This document shows, piece after piece, positions 1 through 6,287 of a DNA stretch of 6,377 bases (position 1 is the first letter of the stretch; every line of letters starts with the position of its first letter). Source of the stretch: an uncultured Robiginitomaculum sp. (GTDB taxonomy: Bacteria; Pseudomonadota; Alphaproteobacteria; Caulobacterales; Maricaulaceae); NCBI GenBank assembly GCA_938003555.1, contig CALKXN010000077.1, positions 1-6,377 of the forward strand, given 5' to 3'. The translations under genes and the position numbers were made by a program. The notes beneath the pieces were generated by a model. That model did no database searches and had not been told where the DNA came from. It saw only the letters and a list, made by a program, of their open reading frames with translations.

Positions 1-747
1 GGAGGCATCCACGGTCTCGGGTTCAGTGCGGCCATCTTTGTCGGTGATGATTTCGCGGTAATCAAATCGCCGCGCGCCCATGAGAACGAAATTACCGTCA
101 TAGAGCCAACGTAAGAACTCACAGGCTTTTCCAGTATCCACACTCGTGACGCGGCTTAGCTCTTGTTCCGTTTGGCCCAGCGCGCCGCGCAAGGCGTCAA
201 AATCAGACACGACCGCGTCAACATCTGCAAGCGTCTCTGTGAGGCCGGCGACGATCCGGTTTGTCGAGACCGCGCTTTGGCGGGCCGTCACAATAATCAT
301 GTGGCTTTCGGGCGTGGCTTCACCTTTGTGGCTGCGCGCGCCTTTTGCGGTGCGTGCCACGTTGAGAATGGGGTGAATGAGCGCGTGCATTTCAATGGAC
401 AGCGCCGCAAGTTCTCCAGTGACAGAGGCTACGAGAAAAGGTTTGTCAGCGGTTGCGATCGCAAAGGCGCTATATGCGGGCGGCAAGAGAGAATGCGGAA
501 TATCTAAGACATGTGTTTCGCCGCGGGGCCGCGCTTCTGTCCGGTCAAATATATCCGCCAAAAGTTTCGCAAAGTCTTCGGGGGAAAATTTCAGGCCTTC
601 GGACACCGCGCCGTCCAGCATGGCGCGTACAAAATCTTGCGCGGCGCTTTGCGGAGAGAGCGATTTTAACGCCGCCATCTTTAGGAGCGCCTCTAGGGTC
701 ACATCTGAGAGTGGAGACGTCTCACTTTGTAGCGTCAATTCAGTCAT
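1..747 (-). CDS. gdhZ: Large NAD-dependent glutamate dehydrogenase, N-terminal part (partial)
   Basis: This is the first 249 codons of a gene that continues past the left edge. The family (roughly 1,600 residues, the large bacterial NAD-GDH class) oxidatively deaminates glutamate to 2-oxoglutarate plus ammonia in the cytoplasm, feeding amino-acid carbon into the TCA cycle. Recognisable family blocks are ADKPFLVASVTGELAAL (about residues 100-116), the HALIHPIL segment (121-128), ESHMIIV (147-153), and FLRWLYDGNFVLMGARRFDY (211-230), which corresponds to the family pattern FLxWLxDxNFxFLGYRxY. The catalytic Rossmann region lies outside the window. The ATG at 747 is the only reasonable start: an in-frame TGA lies four codons upstream (757-759), and no in-frame ATG is left between. 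No strong Shine-Dalgarno is present. It lies 110 bases downstream of the channel gene on the same strand. The family assignment is confident from the N-terminal motifs alone; the gene symbol follows Caulobacter usage. Confidence 0.88.
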   Translation of the reverse strand, partial: MTELTLQSETSPLSDVTLEALLKMAALKSLSPQSAAQDFVRAMLDGAVSEGLKFSPEDFAKLLADIFDRTEARPRGETHVLDIPHSLLPPAYSAFAIATADKPFLVASVTGELAALSIEMHALIHPILNVARTAKGARSHKGEATPESHMIIVTARQSAVSTNRIVAGLTETLADVDAVVSDFDALRGALGQTEQELSRVTSVDTGKACEFLRWLYDGNFVLMGARRFDYREIITDKDGRTEPETVDAS

Positions 748-769
748 GTTGGCATCTCATTTTTGCAAG

Positions 770-786
770 CTGACGGTTTGCGTCAG
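770..786 (-). promoter_or_regulatory. Small perfect hairpin in the gdhZ leader
   Basis: CTGACG (770-775) and CGTCAG (781-786) form a 6-bp perfect inverted repeat around a 5-base spacer, extendable by two A-T pairs past one mismatch (767-768 with 788-789). It lies 23-39 bases upstream of the glutamate dehydrogenase start on the minus strand. A TATAAA hexamer on the minus strand (792-787) touches it, so a transcript starting there would begin within or beside the repeat. It could be an operator, a leader stem or chance. It is not followed by a U-run on the minus strand, so it does not look like a terminator for the channel gene. Confidence 0.3.
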
Positions 787-857
787 TTTATACGCGATAT
801 GCAAAGAAAACATTAGCCCCGCTTTGGCGTCTTTCGCAGGAATTATATTGCGTTTTG

Positions 858-3800
858 TTAGCTTGATTTGCCTTTTGGAGCTTTCGGCTTGGATTGCGTT
901 TTCGGTTTAGCCTGGGGCGTAAAATCTACACTTGAACTCATGATGTGCAGATCACGCTGCGGGAATGGAATAGTTATGCCGGCTTGGCTTAGGGCTTCGT
1001 TCAGTTGCATATGCATTTCGTGGCGCATGGGGACGCGTGAATCAAAATTAGCCAGATAAACACGCACTTCAAAATCTAAGGCGCTATCGCCAAAGCCCAT
1101 AAAGAGAACTTTAGGCTCAGGTGTTTTCAGGACATTTGGATTAGACTTTGCGGTCTCCAGCATCACGTCATGGGCGCGCTTTGTGTCCGTGCCATAAGCG
1201 ATGCCCACAGGAATGGCGAGGCGAGTCATGCCCGTTGTAAGCGTCCAGTTGGTCACGCGGCCCGTAATGAGTTCCTTATTCGGGATAACGATTTCCAGAT
1301 TATCCAGATTGGTGAGCGTTGTTGCGCGAATTTGAATGCGCGATACCTTACCGCTTTGATCGCCAATCGTGACATAATCCCCAATCCGAACGGGACGTTC
1401 AAACAAGATAATCAAGCCAGAGATGAAATTGGCAATAATTTCCTGAAGACCAAATCCGATACCCACGGACAATCCCCCGACGATCCATTTCATACTCGAC
1501 CATTGCAGCCCTAATTTATTAAAGGCGAGCAAGAAGCCAATGATGATAATGAGGTAGCCCGTCACTGTCGTAATGGCGTAACGGCTGCTTTCTTTCAATT
1601 TTGTGCGCTGGAGCACAAAGAGTTCAAGCAGGCCGGGAAGGTTTCTCACAGCGATAACTGTTAAAATGGTAAAGGCGACGGCTTGCATGATGCTCCACAG
1701 CGTCAGCTGCGTTATGATTTTGATCCCGTCTTCATCGACTTTTCCAGTATCAAATGAATGCAATTTTATTTCATCAAAGATCGTTAAAGCTGGAAGAAGA
1801 CTGGCCCACAGAATATAAATGAGGGCCGCTGCGCCAAGCGCGATAATGAGGTTGAGCAATTGTCCAGATTGGCGCGACATTTGTTCAATATCGATTTTAT
1901 CATAATCAAGCGGAGCTGCGGGCGCATCTTCGCCGCGCTCTTCTGCTTCAAGGCGCTTTTTGCGCTCTGCTGCAGCTTTTTCGCGCTGCTCCAAAAGCTG
2001 AACCAATTTTGCGCGGCGCCGAGCGATCATCAACGTGCGATGCGATAAACCATATAAAATATAGGCCGTTGCCGCGACAGCTGCGGTCAGCAGGATTCGG
2101 CTTTGAACTTCTAATGCTGTTGAAAAATACCCAGTTATCGCCAAGACAGAAATGATAAGAGGTATAATCAAGGCGGCAGCAAAGAGTCCCTTTCTATGGC
2201 GGGCTGCAAAGCCATCCTGCTTCAAGATTTTCCCCACGGCAACATGATCCGCGAGCAGAATGCGATAGGCCAGTAGGGCAATAGATAGCGTCGCGAAAAT
2301 AAATCCTAAAACACCCAGCGCTGCAGTGGAGGCCTCTCCGTCAACTGTAGAGCAAGTGGTAACCAAAAATGCAGCGACGACCTGAATGGGTATGAACCAT
2401 CCTAAATTTCGTCTCAGGCGCAGGGTGAATGTCGGTTTGACTTTGAAATGCCGCTCCAAAAGCGCATGGGGGCGCGCCCATTCGCGTAAAGAGTCAAGGC
2501 CCCATATTAACCCGCCGACGGCAATCAAAGCCGCGCCCGCAAGGGGGGCAAAGCCGAAAACGCCACTATTCATAAGGATATAACCTAGCGCAAAAGGCGG
2601 AATAGCCCAGCGCATTGCGGAAACGATACCGGCTAAAATTGCAATTGGAGTATGAGAATATTTATCCGTTTGAACGCGCCCAATAAGCGGGCCCATATTC
2701 TGAATTTTAGAGGATAAACGCGGCGTTGTCACAAATGACAAAGCCCACAAAATCACAAGAAGAAGCGTTATGATCGGGCTACGGGCTAGACCTGTTTGCG
2801 TGCCCTTGACCAAAGAGGATATATTGTCTCGCGACACTAAGCGGCGCACAGCAAGGCTGAGATCGCGCGGGTAAGCGGTGCTTATCGGCTCTGCGCTGGG
2901 CAGCCAAATCAGCTTGCCATCGAGTAATTTCACAAGGCCTTGGGTTTCATCGACTAATGTTGTCTGGATTACATTCACTTCAGATAAAGCACTGCTTTGT
3001 CGTCCTGCCGCGCTAATAAATTCGGTGAGCAGGCTACGTTCTTGTTTGTAAAGCTCGCGAAGTTTTGAGTCATCTTCGGCGGTCAACGGCGCGCCTTCGG
3101 GATTAGTCAGTTTCCATTTTGCATGAATGGCCGCAACATTAATGCCGCTAGCCGGAAAGTCCTGAAGGCGATTTTGAGCCAAAACGCGCTGCATGGATAT
3201 GCTCAAACGCAGCTTTGAACGGTCGCTCACCTCAACGCGTTGGCGCCCAATGTCGGGTAGATTATTGCGAAGCTGTCTCAGAACAGCACCATATTCTCGG
3301 CCAATATCAGATTCTCTTAAAATAGATTCGGCCAATTCGCGGTCACTTGTAATTTGTCGAGATGCGGCCAGTAATCGGGAGCGGACAAGGGGAACAGGCC
3401 CTCCAGCCGCTTCGATATTTTTAAGGTCTATCGCAAGCTGTAGATTTTCGGCAGCGTATTTTTGAACAATCGGGTGCATTGTCTGTGCGGCGTCATTCTC
3501 GTCGCGGGCCATACGGATGCGGTTACTAATTTCTTGCGCGCGAAAGGCGCCGGTTTTTTGGCGCAAGGCCTGTAACTCTCGGTCTGTATTGGCCATGCGC
3601 AGCTGCACAAGTTGGCGCTCAAGCGGCAGGATACGCAACCGAAATGGCGCAGCTTGCTCGCGCTGCAGGAGTGTTTCAATCTCCTGCTCAAGCGCGGCGC
3701 GGCGCACATAAGTCAAAGCGCGGCGCGCCGCTTCAACAGGATTGGTGGCTTCGATTGTAAAACTGCTAATCTCTTCATTGTCTTTAGATAGGCGATCTCG

Positions 3801-4364
3801 AATATCGGCACGGCTTGTTGCGCCGCCAGTGGAGACTCGGTTTGCGGCGCTTAGACGTGTTTCAATATCCTCTAAGCCGCGGCGTTGTCCTTCGGCCTCC
3901 GCTTCAAGCTCGGCAATGCGTTGGTCAAAGCGCAACAGGCTTTCTTCGGTCAACGGCTCATCGGATACCCGCATAGGGTCTTTAAGCGCGGTCTCGGCGC
4001 TAGCGATTTCACTCTCCAGCCGGGTGATTGTGACCTGCGCGTTCGCGCGAAGCACTTTGCTTTCAGCAGATTTATTTTGCAATTCTCTTAGCGTTTGGTG
4101 GCGGGCAATCGCGGCTGCGTAAAAATCATTGGCCTCTTTGGCCTGTTCATCGGTTAGGCCCGCTTCATTGCTCAGTCCGGCTTGGGCCGCTTTAATCGCG
4201 CTCTCCTGCGCGCTGGGCGGAAGCGGCGTAACAGCGATGGTTGAAGCAAGCGTGTCGCTTTTCGGCGCTGTTTGTCCGAAGGCTGGCGTCGAGAATAAAA
4301 TAGCCGCGCAGAGCAGGGCCGCTAAGAAGACTAAGCCGTGATTTTGTTTTTGAGAAAATATCAT
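858..4364 (-). CDS. mscK: MscK-type (KefA family) large mechanosensitive ion channel
   Basis: This is a 1,168-residue MscS-superfamily channel of the MscK/MscM architecture (E. coli MscK is about 1,120 residues). Such channels release solutes from the cytoplasm on hypo-osmotic shock. Residues 1-30 are a signal peptide (hydrophobic core LVFLAALLCAAILF, likely cleavage AFG|Q). Residues about 31-525 form a charged, helical periplasmic domain with coiled-coil stretches. Eleven helices follow, at about 530-546, 572-598, 602-624, 653-670, 680-703, 727-747, 755-772, 836-860, 887-907, 930-948 and 960-987. Alternating charges place the C-terminus in the cytoplasm. The pore helix carries GLSVGIGFGLQEIIANF (964-980), followed by RPVRIGDYV, VIPNKELI and NWTL of the MscS beta domain. 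The tail (1152-1168) is rich in Lys and Pro. I chose ATG 4364 over the in-frame ATG at 4379 because AGGCGA sits seven bases before it and gives a clean signal peptide. MscM is the alternative paralogue name. No cognate operon partner is visible. Confidence 0.93.
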   Translation of the reverse strand: MIFSQKQNHGLVFLAALLCAAILFSTPAFGQTAPKSDTLASTIAVTPLPPSAQESAIKAAQAGLSNEAGLTDEQAKEANDFYAAAIARHQTLRELQNKSAESKVLRANAQVTITRLESEIASAETALKDPMRVSDEPLTEESLLRFDQRIAELEAEAEGQRRGLEDIETRLSAANRVSTGGATSRADIRDRLSKDNEEISSFTIEATNPVEAARRALTYVRRAALEQEIETLLQREQAAPFRLRILPLERQLVQLRMANTDRELQALRQKTGAFRAQEISNRIRMARDENDAAQTMHPIVQKYAAENLQLAIDLKNIEAAGGPVPLVRSRLLAASRQITSDRELAESILRESDIGREYGAVLRQLRNNLPDIGRQRVEVSDRSKLRLSISMQRVLAQNRLQDFPASGINVAAIHAKWKLTNPEGAPLTAEDDSKLRELYKQERSLLTEFISAAGRQSSALSEVNVIQTTLVDETQGLVKLLDGKLIWLPSAEPISTAYPRDLSLAVRRLVSRDNISSLVKGTQTGLARSPIITLLLVILWALSFVTTPRLSSKIQNMGPLIGRVQTDKYSHTPIAILAGIVSAMRWAIPPFALGYILMNSGVFGFAPLAGAALIAVGGLIWGLDSLREWARPHALLERHFKVKPTFTLRLRRNLGWFIPIQVVAAFLVTTCSTVDGEASTAALGVLGFIFATLSIALLAYRILLADHVAVGKILKQDGFAARHRKGLFAAALIIPLIISVLAITGYFSTALEVQSRILLTAAVAATAYILYGLSHRTLMIARRRAKLVQLLEQREKAAAERKKRLEAEERGEDAPAAPLDYDKIDIEQMSRQSGQLLNLIIALGAAALIYILWASLLPALTIFDEIKLHSFDTGKVDEDGIKIITQLTLWSIMQAVAFTILTVIAVRNLPGLLELFVLQRTKLKESSRYAITTVTGYLIIIIGFLLAFNKLGLQWSSMKWIVGGLSVGIGFGLQEIIANFISGLIILFERPVRIGDYVTIGDQSGKVSRIQIRATTLTNLDNLEIVIPNKELITGRVTNWTLTTGMTRLAIPVGIAYGTDTKRAHDVMLETAKSNPNVLKTPEPKVLFMGFGDSALDFEVRVYLANFDSRVPMRHEMHMQLNEALSQAGITIPFPQRDLHIMSSSVDFTPQAKPKTQSKPKAPKGKSS

Positions 4365-4368
4365 GACT

Positions 4369-4374
4369 TCGCCT
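4369..4374 (-). promoter_or_regulatory. Ribosome binding site deciding the mscK start
   Basis: AGGCGA on the minus strand lies just upstream of ATG 4364, with seven bases between the AGG and the start. The alternative ATG at 4379 has only the terminator U-run in front of it and no purine-rich motif, so the shorter protein is preferred. Confidence 0.6.
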
Positions 4375-4379
4375 ATCAT

Positions 4380-4411
4380 AAGAAAAAAGCTGCGCCAATG
4401 CGGCGCAGCTT
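4380..4411 (-). terminator. Rho-independent terminator of the aminotransferase gene
   Basis: Read on the minus strand, AAGCTGCGCC (4411-4402), loop GCATT and GGCGCAGCTT (4396-4387) form a perfect 10-bp GC-rich stem. It is followed by a T-run (TTTTTTCTT including the stem base, 4388-4380). It lies 32 bases past the aminotransferase stop codon at 4444. On the plus strand the stem is followed by TTAAAA, so it is not a good terminator in that direction. It ends only about 15 bases before the mscK start codon. Confidence 0.88.
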
Positions 4412-4443
4412 AAAAGGCGATTGCTGAAATGATCTTGAGCGCT

Positions 4444-5568
4444 CTATTTTAGCGCGGCTTTTGCGACCTCAATTATCATGTCTTGCGTATCTGCGTCCAA
4501 ATAAGGATGCATCGGCAGGCTGATTACGGTTTCCAGACAGTCTTCGGTATGGGCCATGCCGCCAGCGCCGCTGGGGAAATGCTTATAGGCCGTCTGCATG
4601 TGAACAGGTTTGGGGTAATAGCGCGCGGTTGGGATATTTTTCTCGCGCAGTTTATCTGCAAAATCCACAGGGTTTGGAACCTCAATTGTATATTGCGCCC
4701 ATGTCGACACAACGCCGTCCATGACGACTGGAACGCGTAGGGCCGCGCCGCGCAGCCCGTCACTATAGCGCTTAGCCACGACATTACGTGTTTCAATTTC
4801 ATCTGCAAAGACTTCAAGCTTGGGTAAAAGGATTGCCGCTTGAATCGTGTCGAGGCGTGAATTTAGTCCGACGCGTACATTATCATATTTATCCGTGCCT
4901 TTGCCGTGAATGCGGACGCTATCCATCGCGTGGGTCAGTTCTTCATCATTGGTCAGAACTGCGCCGCCATCGCCGTAACAGCCCAGCGGCTTAGCGGGGA
5001 AAAAGCTGGTTGTTGTAATATCGACCCAATGCAGGGGGTGTTTACCGTTCAGCGTGCTGCCAAAGCCCTGCGCGCTATCCGCAATAAGCTTTAGACCATG
5101 CTCGCGCGCAATCGGCGCGATGGCCTCATAATCCGCCGCTTGGCCAAATAGATCAACGGCGATGACGCCAAACATTTCCATTCTGCCTTCGGCCTTCACG
5201 CCTTCAATCGCCGCTTTGAGTGATTTAGGGCACATATTATAGGTTTCGCGGTCAATATCGACAAAGACCGGAACCGCGCCCATGATCGCGATAATCTCTG
5301 CGGTCGCGCAATAGGTAAAGGACGGGCAGAAAACAGCGGAGCCGCGCGGAATTTTCCACGCAATCATCGGCAAGAGGAGCGCGTCTGTGCCGTTCGCGCA
5401 GCCCAGCGCATATTTTGAGGCGCCAAAGTCAGCCAGCTTGGCTTCAAAATCCCGAACTTCCGGCCCCATGACATATTGGCCATGGGCCAGCACATTTGCG
5501 ATGCCAGCGTCGATCTGTGGCTTTAACCGGACTTGCTGCGCGGCCAGGTCAATAAAGTTGATGCTCAT
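4444..5568 (-). CDS. wbpE: DegT/DnrJ/EryC1/StrS family PLP-dependent sugar aminotransferase, WbpE-like
   Basis: A 374-residue fold-type I aminotransferase that transfers an amino group, normally from glutamate, to a keto group of a nucleotide-activated sugar in the cytoplasm. Visible motifs are IDLAAQQ at the N-terminus, HGQYVMGPEV (29-38), the phosphate-binding CANGTDAL (57-64), PSFTYCATAE (82-91), IADSAQGFGS (162-171, Asp164 facing the PLP ring nitrogen) and SFFPAKPLGCYGDGGA (188-203) with the Schiff-base Lys193. GLNSRLDTIQAAILLPKLE (234-252) and SLPMHPYLD (350-358) follow. These blocks closely resemble, from memory, Pseudomonas WbpE (UDP-2-acetamido-2-deoxy-3-oxo-glucuronate aminotransferase, about 359 residues). 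ATG 5568 is preferred over ATG 5625 because GAAGGA lies just ahead and the extra 19 residues match nothing in the family. The gene is followed by a strong terminator and is divergent from rmlC-rmlB, so the substrate could instead be a dTDP-keto-sugar (FdtB-type). The family is certain; the exact substrate and symbol are not. Confidence 0.9.
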   Translation of the reverse strand: MSINFIDLAAQQVRLKPQIDAGIANVLAHGQYVMGPEVRDFEAKLADFGASKYALGCANGTDALLLPMIAWKIPRGSAVFCPSFTYCATAEIIAIMGAVPVFVDIDRETYNMCPKSLKAAIEGVKAEGRMEMFGVIAVDLFGQAADYEAIAPIAREHGLKLIADSAQGFGSTLNGKHPLHWVDITTTSFFPAKPLGCYGDGGAVLTNDEELTHAMDSVRIHGKGTDKYDNVRVGLNSRLDTIQAAILLPKLEVFADEIETRNVVAKRYSDGLRGAALRVPVVMDGVVSTWAQYTIEVPNPVDFADKLREKNIPTARYYPKPVHMQTAYKHFPSGAGGMAHTEDCLETVISLPMHPYLDADTQDMIIEVAKAALK

Positions 5569-5574
5569 AATACG

Positions 5575-5580
5575 TCCTTC
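5575..5580 (-). promoter_or_regulatory. Strong Shine-Dalgarno of the aminotransferase gene
   Basis: GAAGGA on the minus strand lies six bases before ATG 5568. It fixes the start there and rejects the longer reading from ATG 5625. A perfect TATAAT (minus strand, 5590-5585) lies directly upstream, but it is so close that transcription from it would start within or beside this site. Confidence 0.75.
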
Positions 5581-5653
5581 TATAATTATATGCGGACTAA
5601 TGCGCAGCGGCGGGCAAATCAACAACGCCGTGCGTCACAGGCGATTTCCATTG

Positions 5654-5703
5654 GTTTCACCACATGGGGCTCTAGCGTGTTTCACCACATGGGGCTCTAG
5701 CGT
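5654..5703. repeat. Exact tandem duplication of a 25-bp unit in the divergent intergenic region
   Basis: Two identical head-to-tail copies occupy 5654-5678 and 5679-5703. Each unit starts GTTTCACCACATGGGG and ends with CTCTAGCGT, with no mismatch between copies. The pair sits between the aminotransferase start (5568) and the rmlC start (5733), upstream of both. It is flanked by a 6-bp inverted repeat, TCCATT (5647-5652) and AATGGA (5704-5709). The unit length is not a multiple of three and no gene runs through it, so it is non-coding. Possible roles are a doubled regulator site or a recent replication-slippage duplication. Confidence 0.95.
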
Positions 5704-5720
5704 AATGGATTTGTGCGTCC

Positions 5721-5734
5721 TATAGATAGTCTAT
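5721..5734 (+). promoter_or_regulatory. Possible -10 box and inverted repeat at the rmlC start
   Basis: TATAGA (5721-5726) lies six bases before ATG 5733, and no Shine-Dalgarno-like sequence is present in the 20 bases before the ATG. If TATAGA is a -10 element, the transcript would begin at or beside the start codon (leaderless). The same bases form an inverted repeat, ATAGA (5722-5726) and TCTAT (5730-5734), overlapping the start codon. No good -35 hexamer is visible at 16-18 bases upstream. This is a weak call. Confidence 0.25.
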
Positions 5735-6287
5735 GACACTCAACTTGACCTTAACTGAGACACGCATTGCCGGATGTTTCATCGTGCCGCCCCGCAGATT
5801 CGAAGATGAACGCGGCGTATTCATAGAGCGTTTCCGCGTGACGCCGATCGTGCTGGAAAATAAAAGCCCCGTGCAATTTGTGCAGGGCAATCACGTTATC
5901 AGCCATAAGGCCGGAACATTACGCGGCCTGCATTGTCAATTGATGCCCTATATGCAGGCCAAACTTGTCGAAGTGTTGCGCGGTGAAATCCGCGATGTTG
6001 TCGTCGATATCCGTCCGGGGAGTAAAACCTATATGACGGCAATACATGTTGATATGGCGCGCGGCACAGGCGCGCTTTATGTGCCCAAAGGATGTCTTCA
6101 CGGCTATGTCACGAAAACCAATCACACCGAAGTCTCCTATCTAGTCAGTGATGAATATGCGCCGGAATATGAGCGCAGCGTGCGCTGGGACAGTGTTGAT
6201 GTTGATTGGGGCACGGCCTCTCCGATTGTTTCTGATAAAGACGCCAGCGCGCCGCCGCTCTCTGAGTTTATAATCTCTGCCTCATGA
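5733..6287 (+). CDS. rmlC: dTDP-4-dehydrorhamnose 3,5-epimerase family protein (RmlC/RfbC)
   Basis: A 184-residue cupin epimerase, the usual length for RmlC. The family converts dTDP-4-keto-6-deoxy-D-glucose to dTDP-4-keto-L-rhamnose in the cytoplasm, the third step of dTDP-L-rhamnose synthesis. Motifs seen are FEDERGVFIERF (23-34), FVQGNH (49-54), LRGLHCQ (63-69) with Arg64 and the expected catalytic base His67, Lys77 in QAKLV, GEIRDVVVDIR (84-94), YVPKGCLHGYV (116-126), Tyr136 in EVSYLVSDEYAPEYE, and SDKDASAPPL (167-176) with Asp170, the expected partner of the histidine. Catalytic residues are thus all present. Some usually conserved neighbours differ: VQDNH is VQGNH, AQGKLV is MQAKLV, and the Tyr aligning with Salmonella Tyr138 is Glu141. 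It is the first gene of a plus-strand unit and overlaps the next gene by ATGA. A 3-epimerase or 5-epimerase of another deoxysugar route is possible. Confidence 0.9.
   Translation: MTLNLTLTETRIAGCFIVPPRRFEDERGVFIERFRVTPIVLENKSPVQFVQGNHVISHKAGTLRGLHCQLMPYMQAKLVEVLRGEIRDVVVDIRPGSKTYMTAIHVDMARGTGALYVPKGCLHGYVTKTNHTEVSYLVSDEYAPEYERSVRWDSVDVDWGTASPIVSDKDASAPPLSEFIISAS

Noticed and set aside
787..792. TATAAA on the minus strand as a glutamate dehydrogenase promoter
   Set aside because: It has plausible distance to the start, but the sequence at the -35 position (TAATGT or CTAATG) is poor. It is mentioned with the leader hairpin rather than called.
800..850. Possible terminator after mscK
   Set aside because: The GC-rich stretch followed by a T-rich run on the minus strand contains no stem longer than three pairs in front of the T-run, so no intrinsic terminator can be supported. 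Read-through into the dehydrogenase gene remains possible.
377..910. 177-codon plus-strand open frame crossing the dehydrogenase start, the gap and the mscK 3' end
   Set aside because: It is antisense to two confidently identified genes, has no family motifs and a low-complexity Ser/Ala-rich translation. It is a shadow of GC-skewed minus-strand codons.
3742..4122. 126-codon plus-strand frame inside mscK
   Set aside because: Antisense shadow of the coiled-coil coding region; Ser/Arg/Ala-rich translation with no recognisable domain.
4365..4379. Longer mscK reading from ATG 4379
   Set aside because: It adds only five residues, lacks a ribosome binding site and begins at the end of the terminator U-run. 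ATG 4364 has AGGCGA at good spacing.
5585..5590. Perfect TATAAT on the minus strand ahead of the aminotransferase
   Set aside because: Transcription from it would start inside or next to the Shine-Dalgarno, and no -35 sequence is found at 16-18 bases (CCGCCG there; the nearest TTGATT is 26 bases away). Probably AT-rich coincidence, though a very short leader is not excluded.
5569..5625. Longer aminotransferase reading with 19 extra N-terminal residues from ATG 5625
   Set aside because: The extension matches nothing in the family, runs over the strong GAAGGA ribosome binding site, and the family N-terminus IDLAAQQ falls right after ATG 5568.
5654..5703. Reading the two 25-bp repeats as a minimal CRISPR array
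   Set aside because: The copies are directly adjacent with no spacer, and no cas gene is present.
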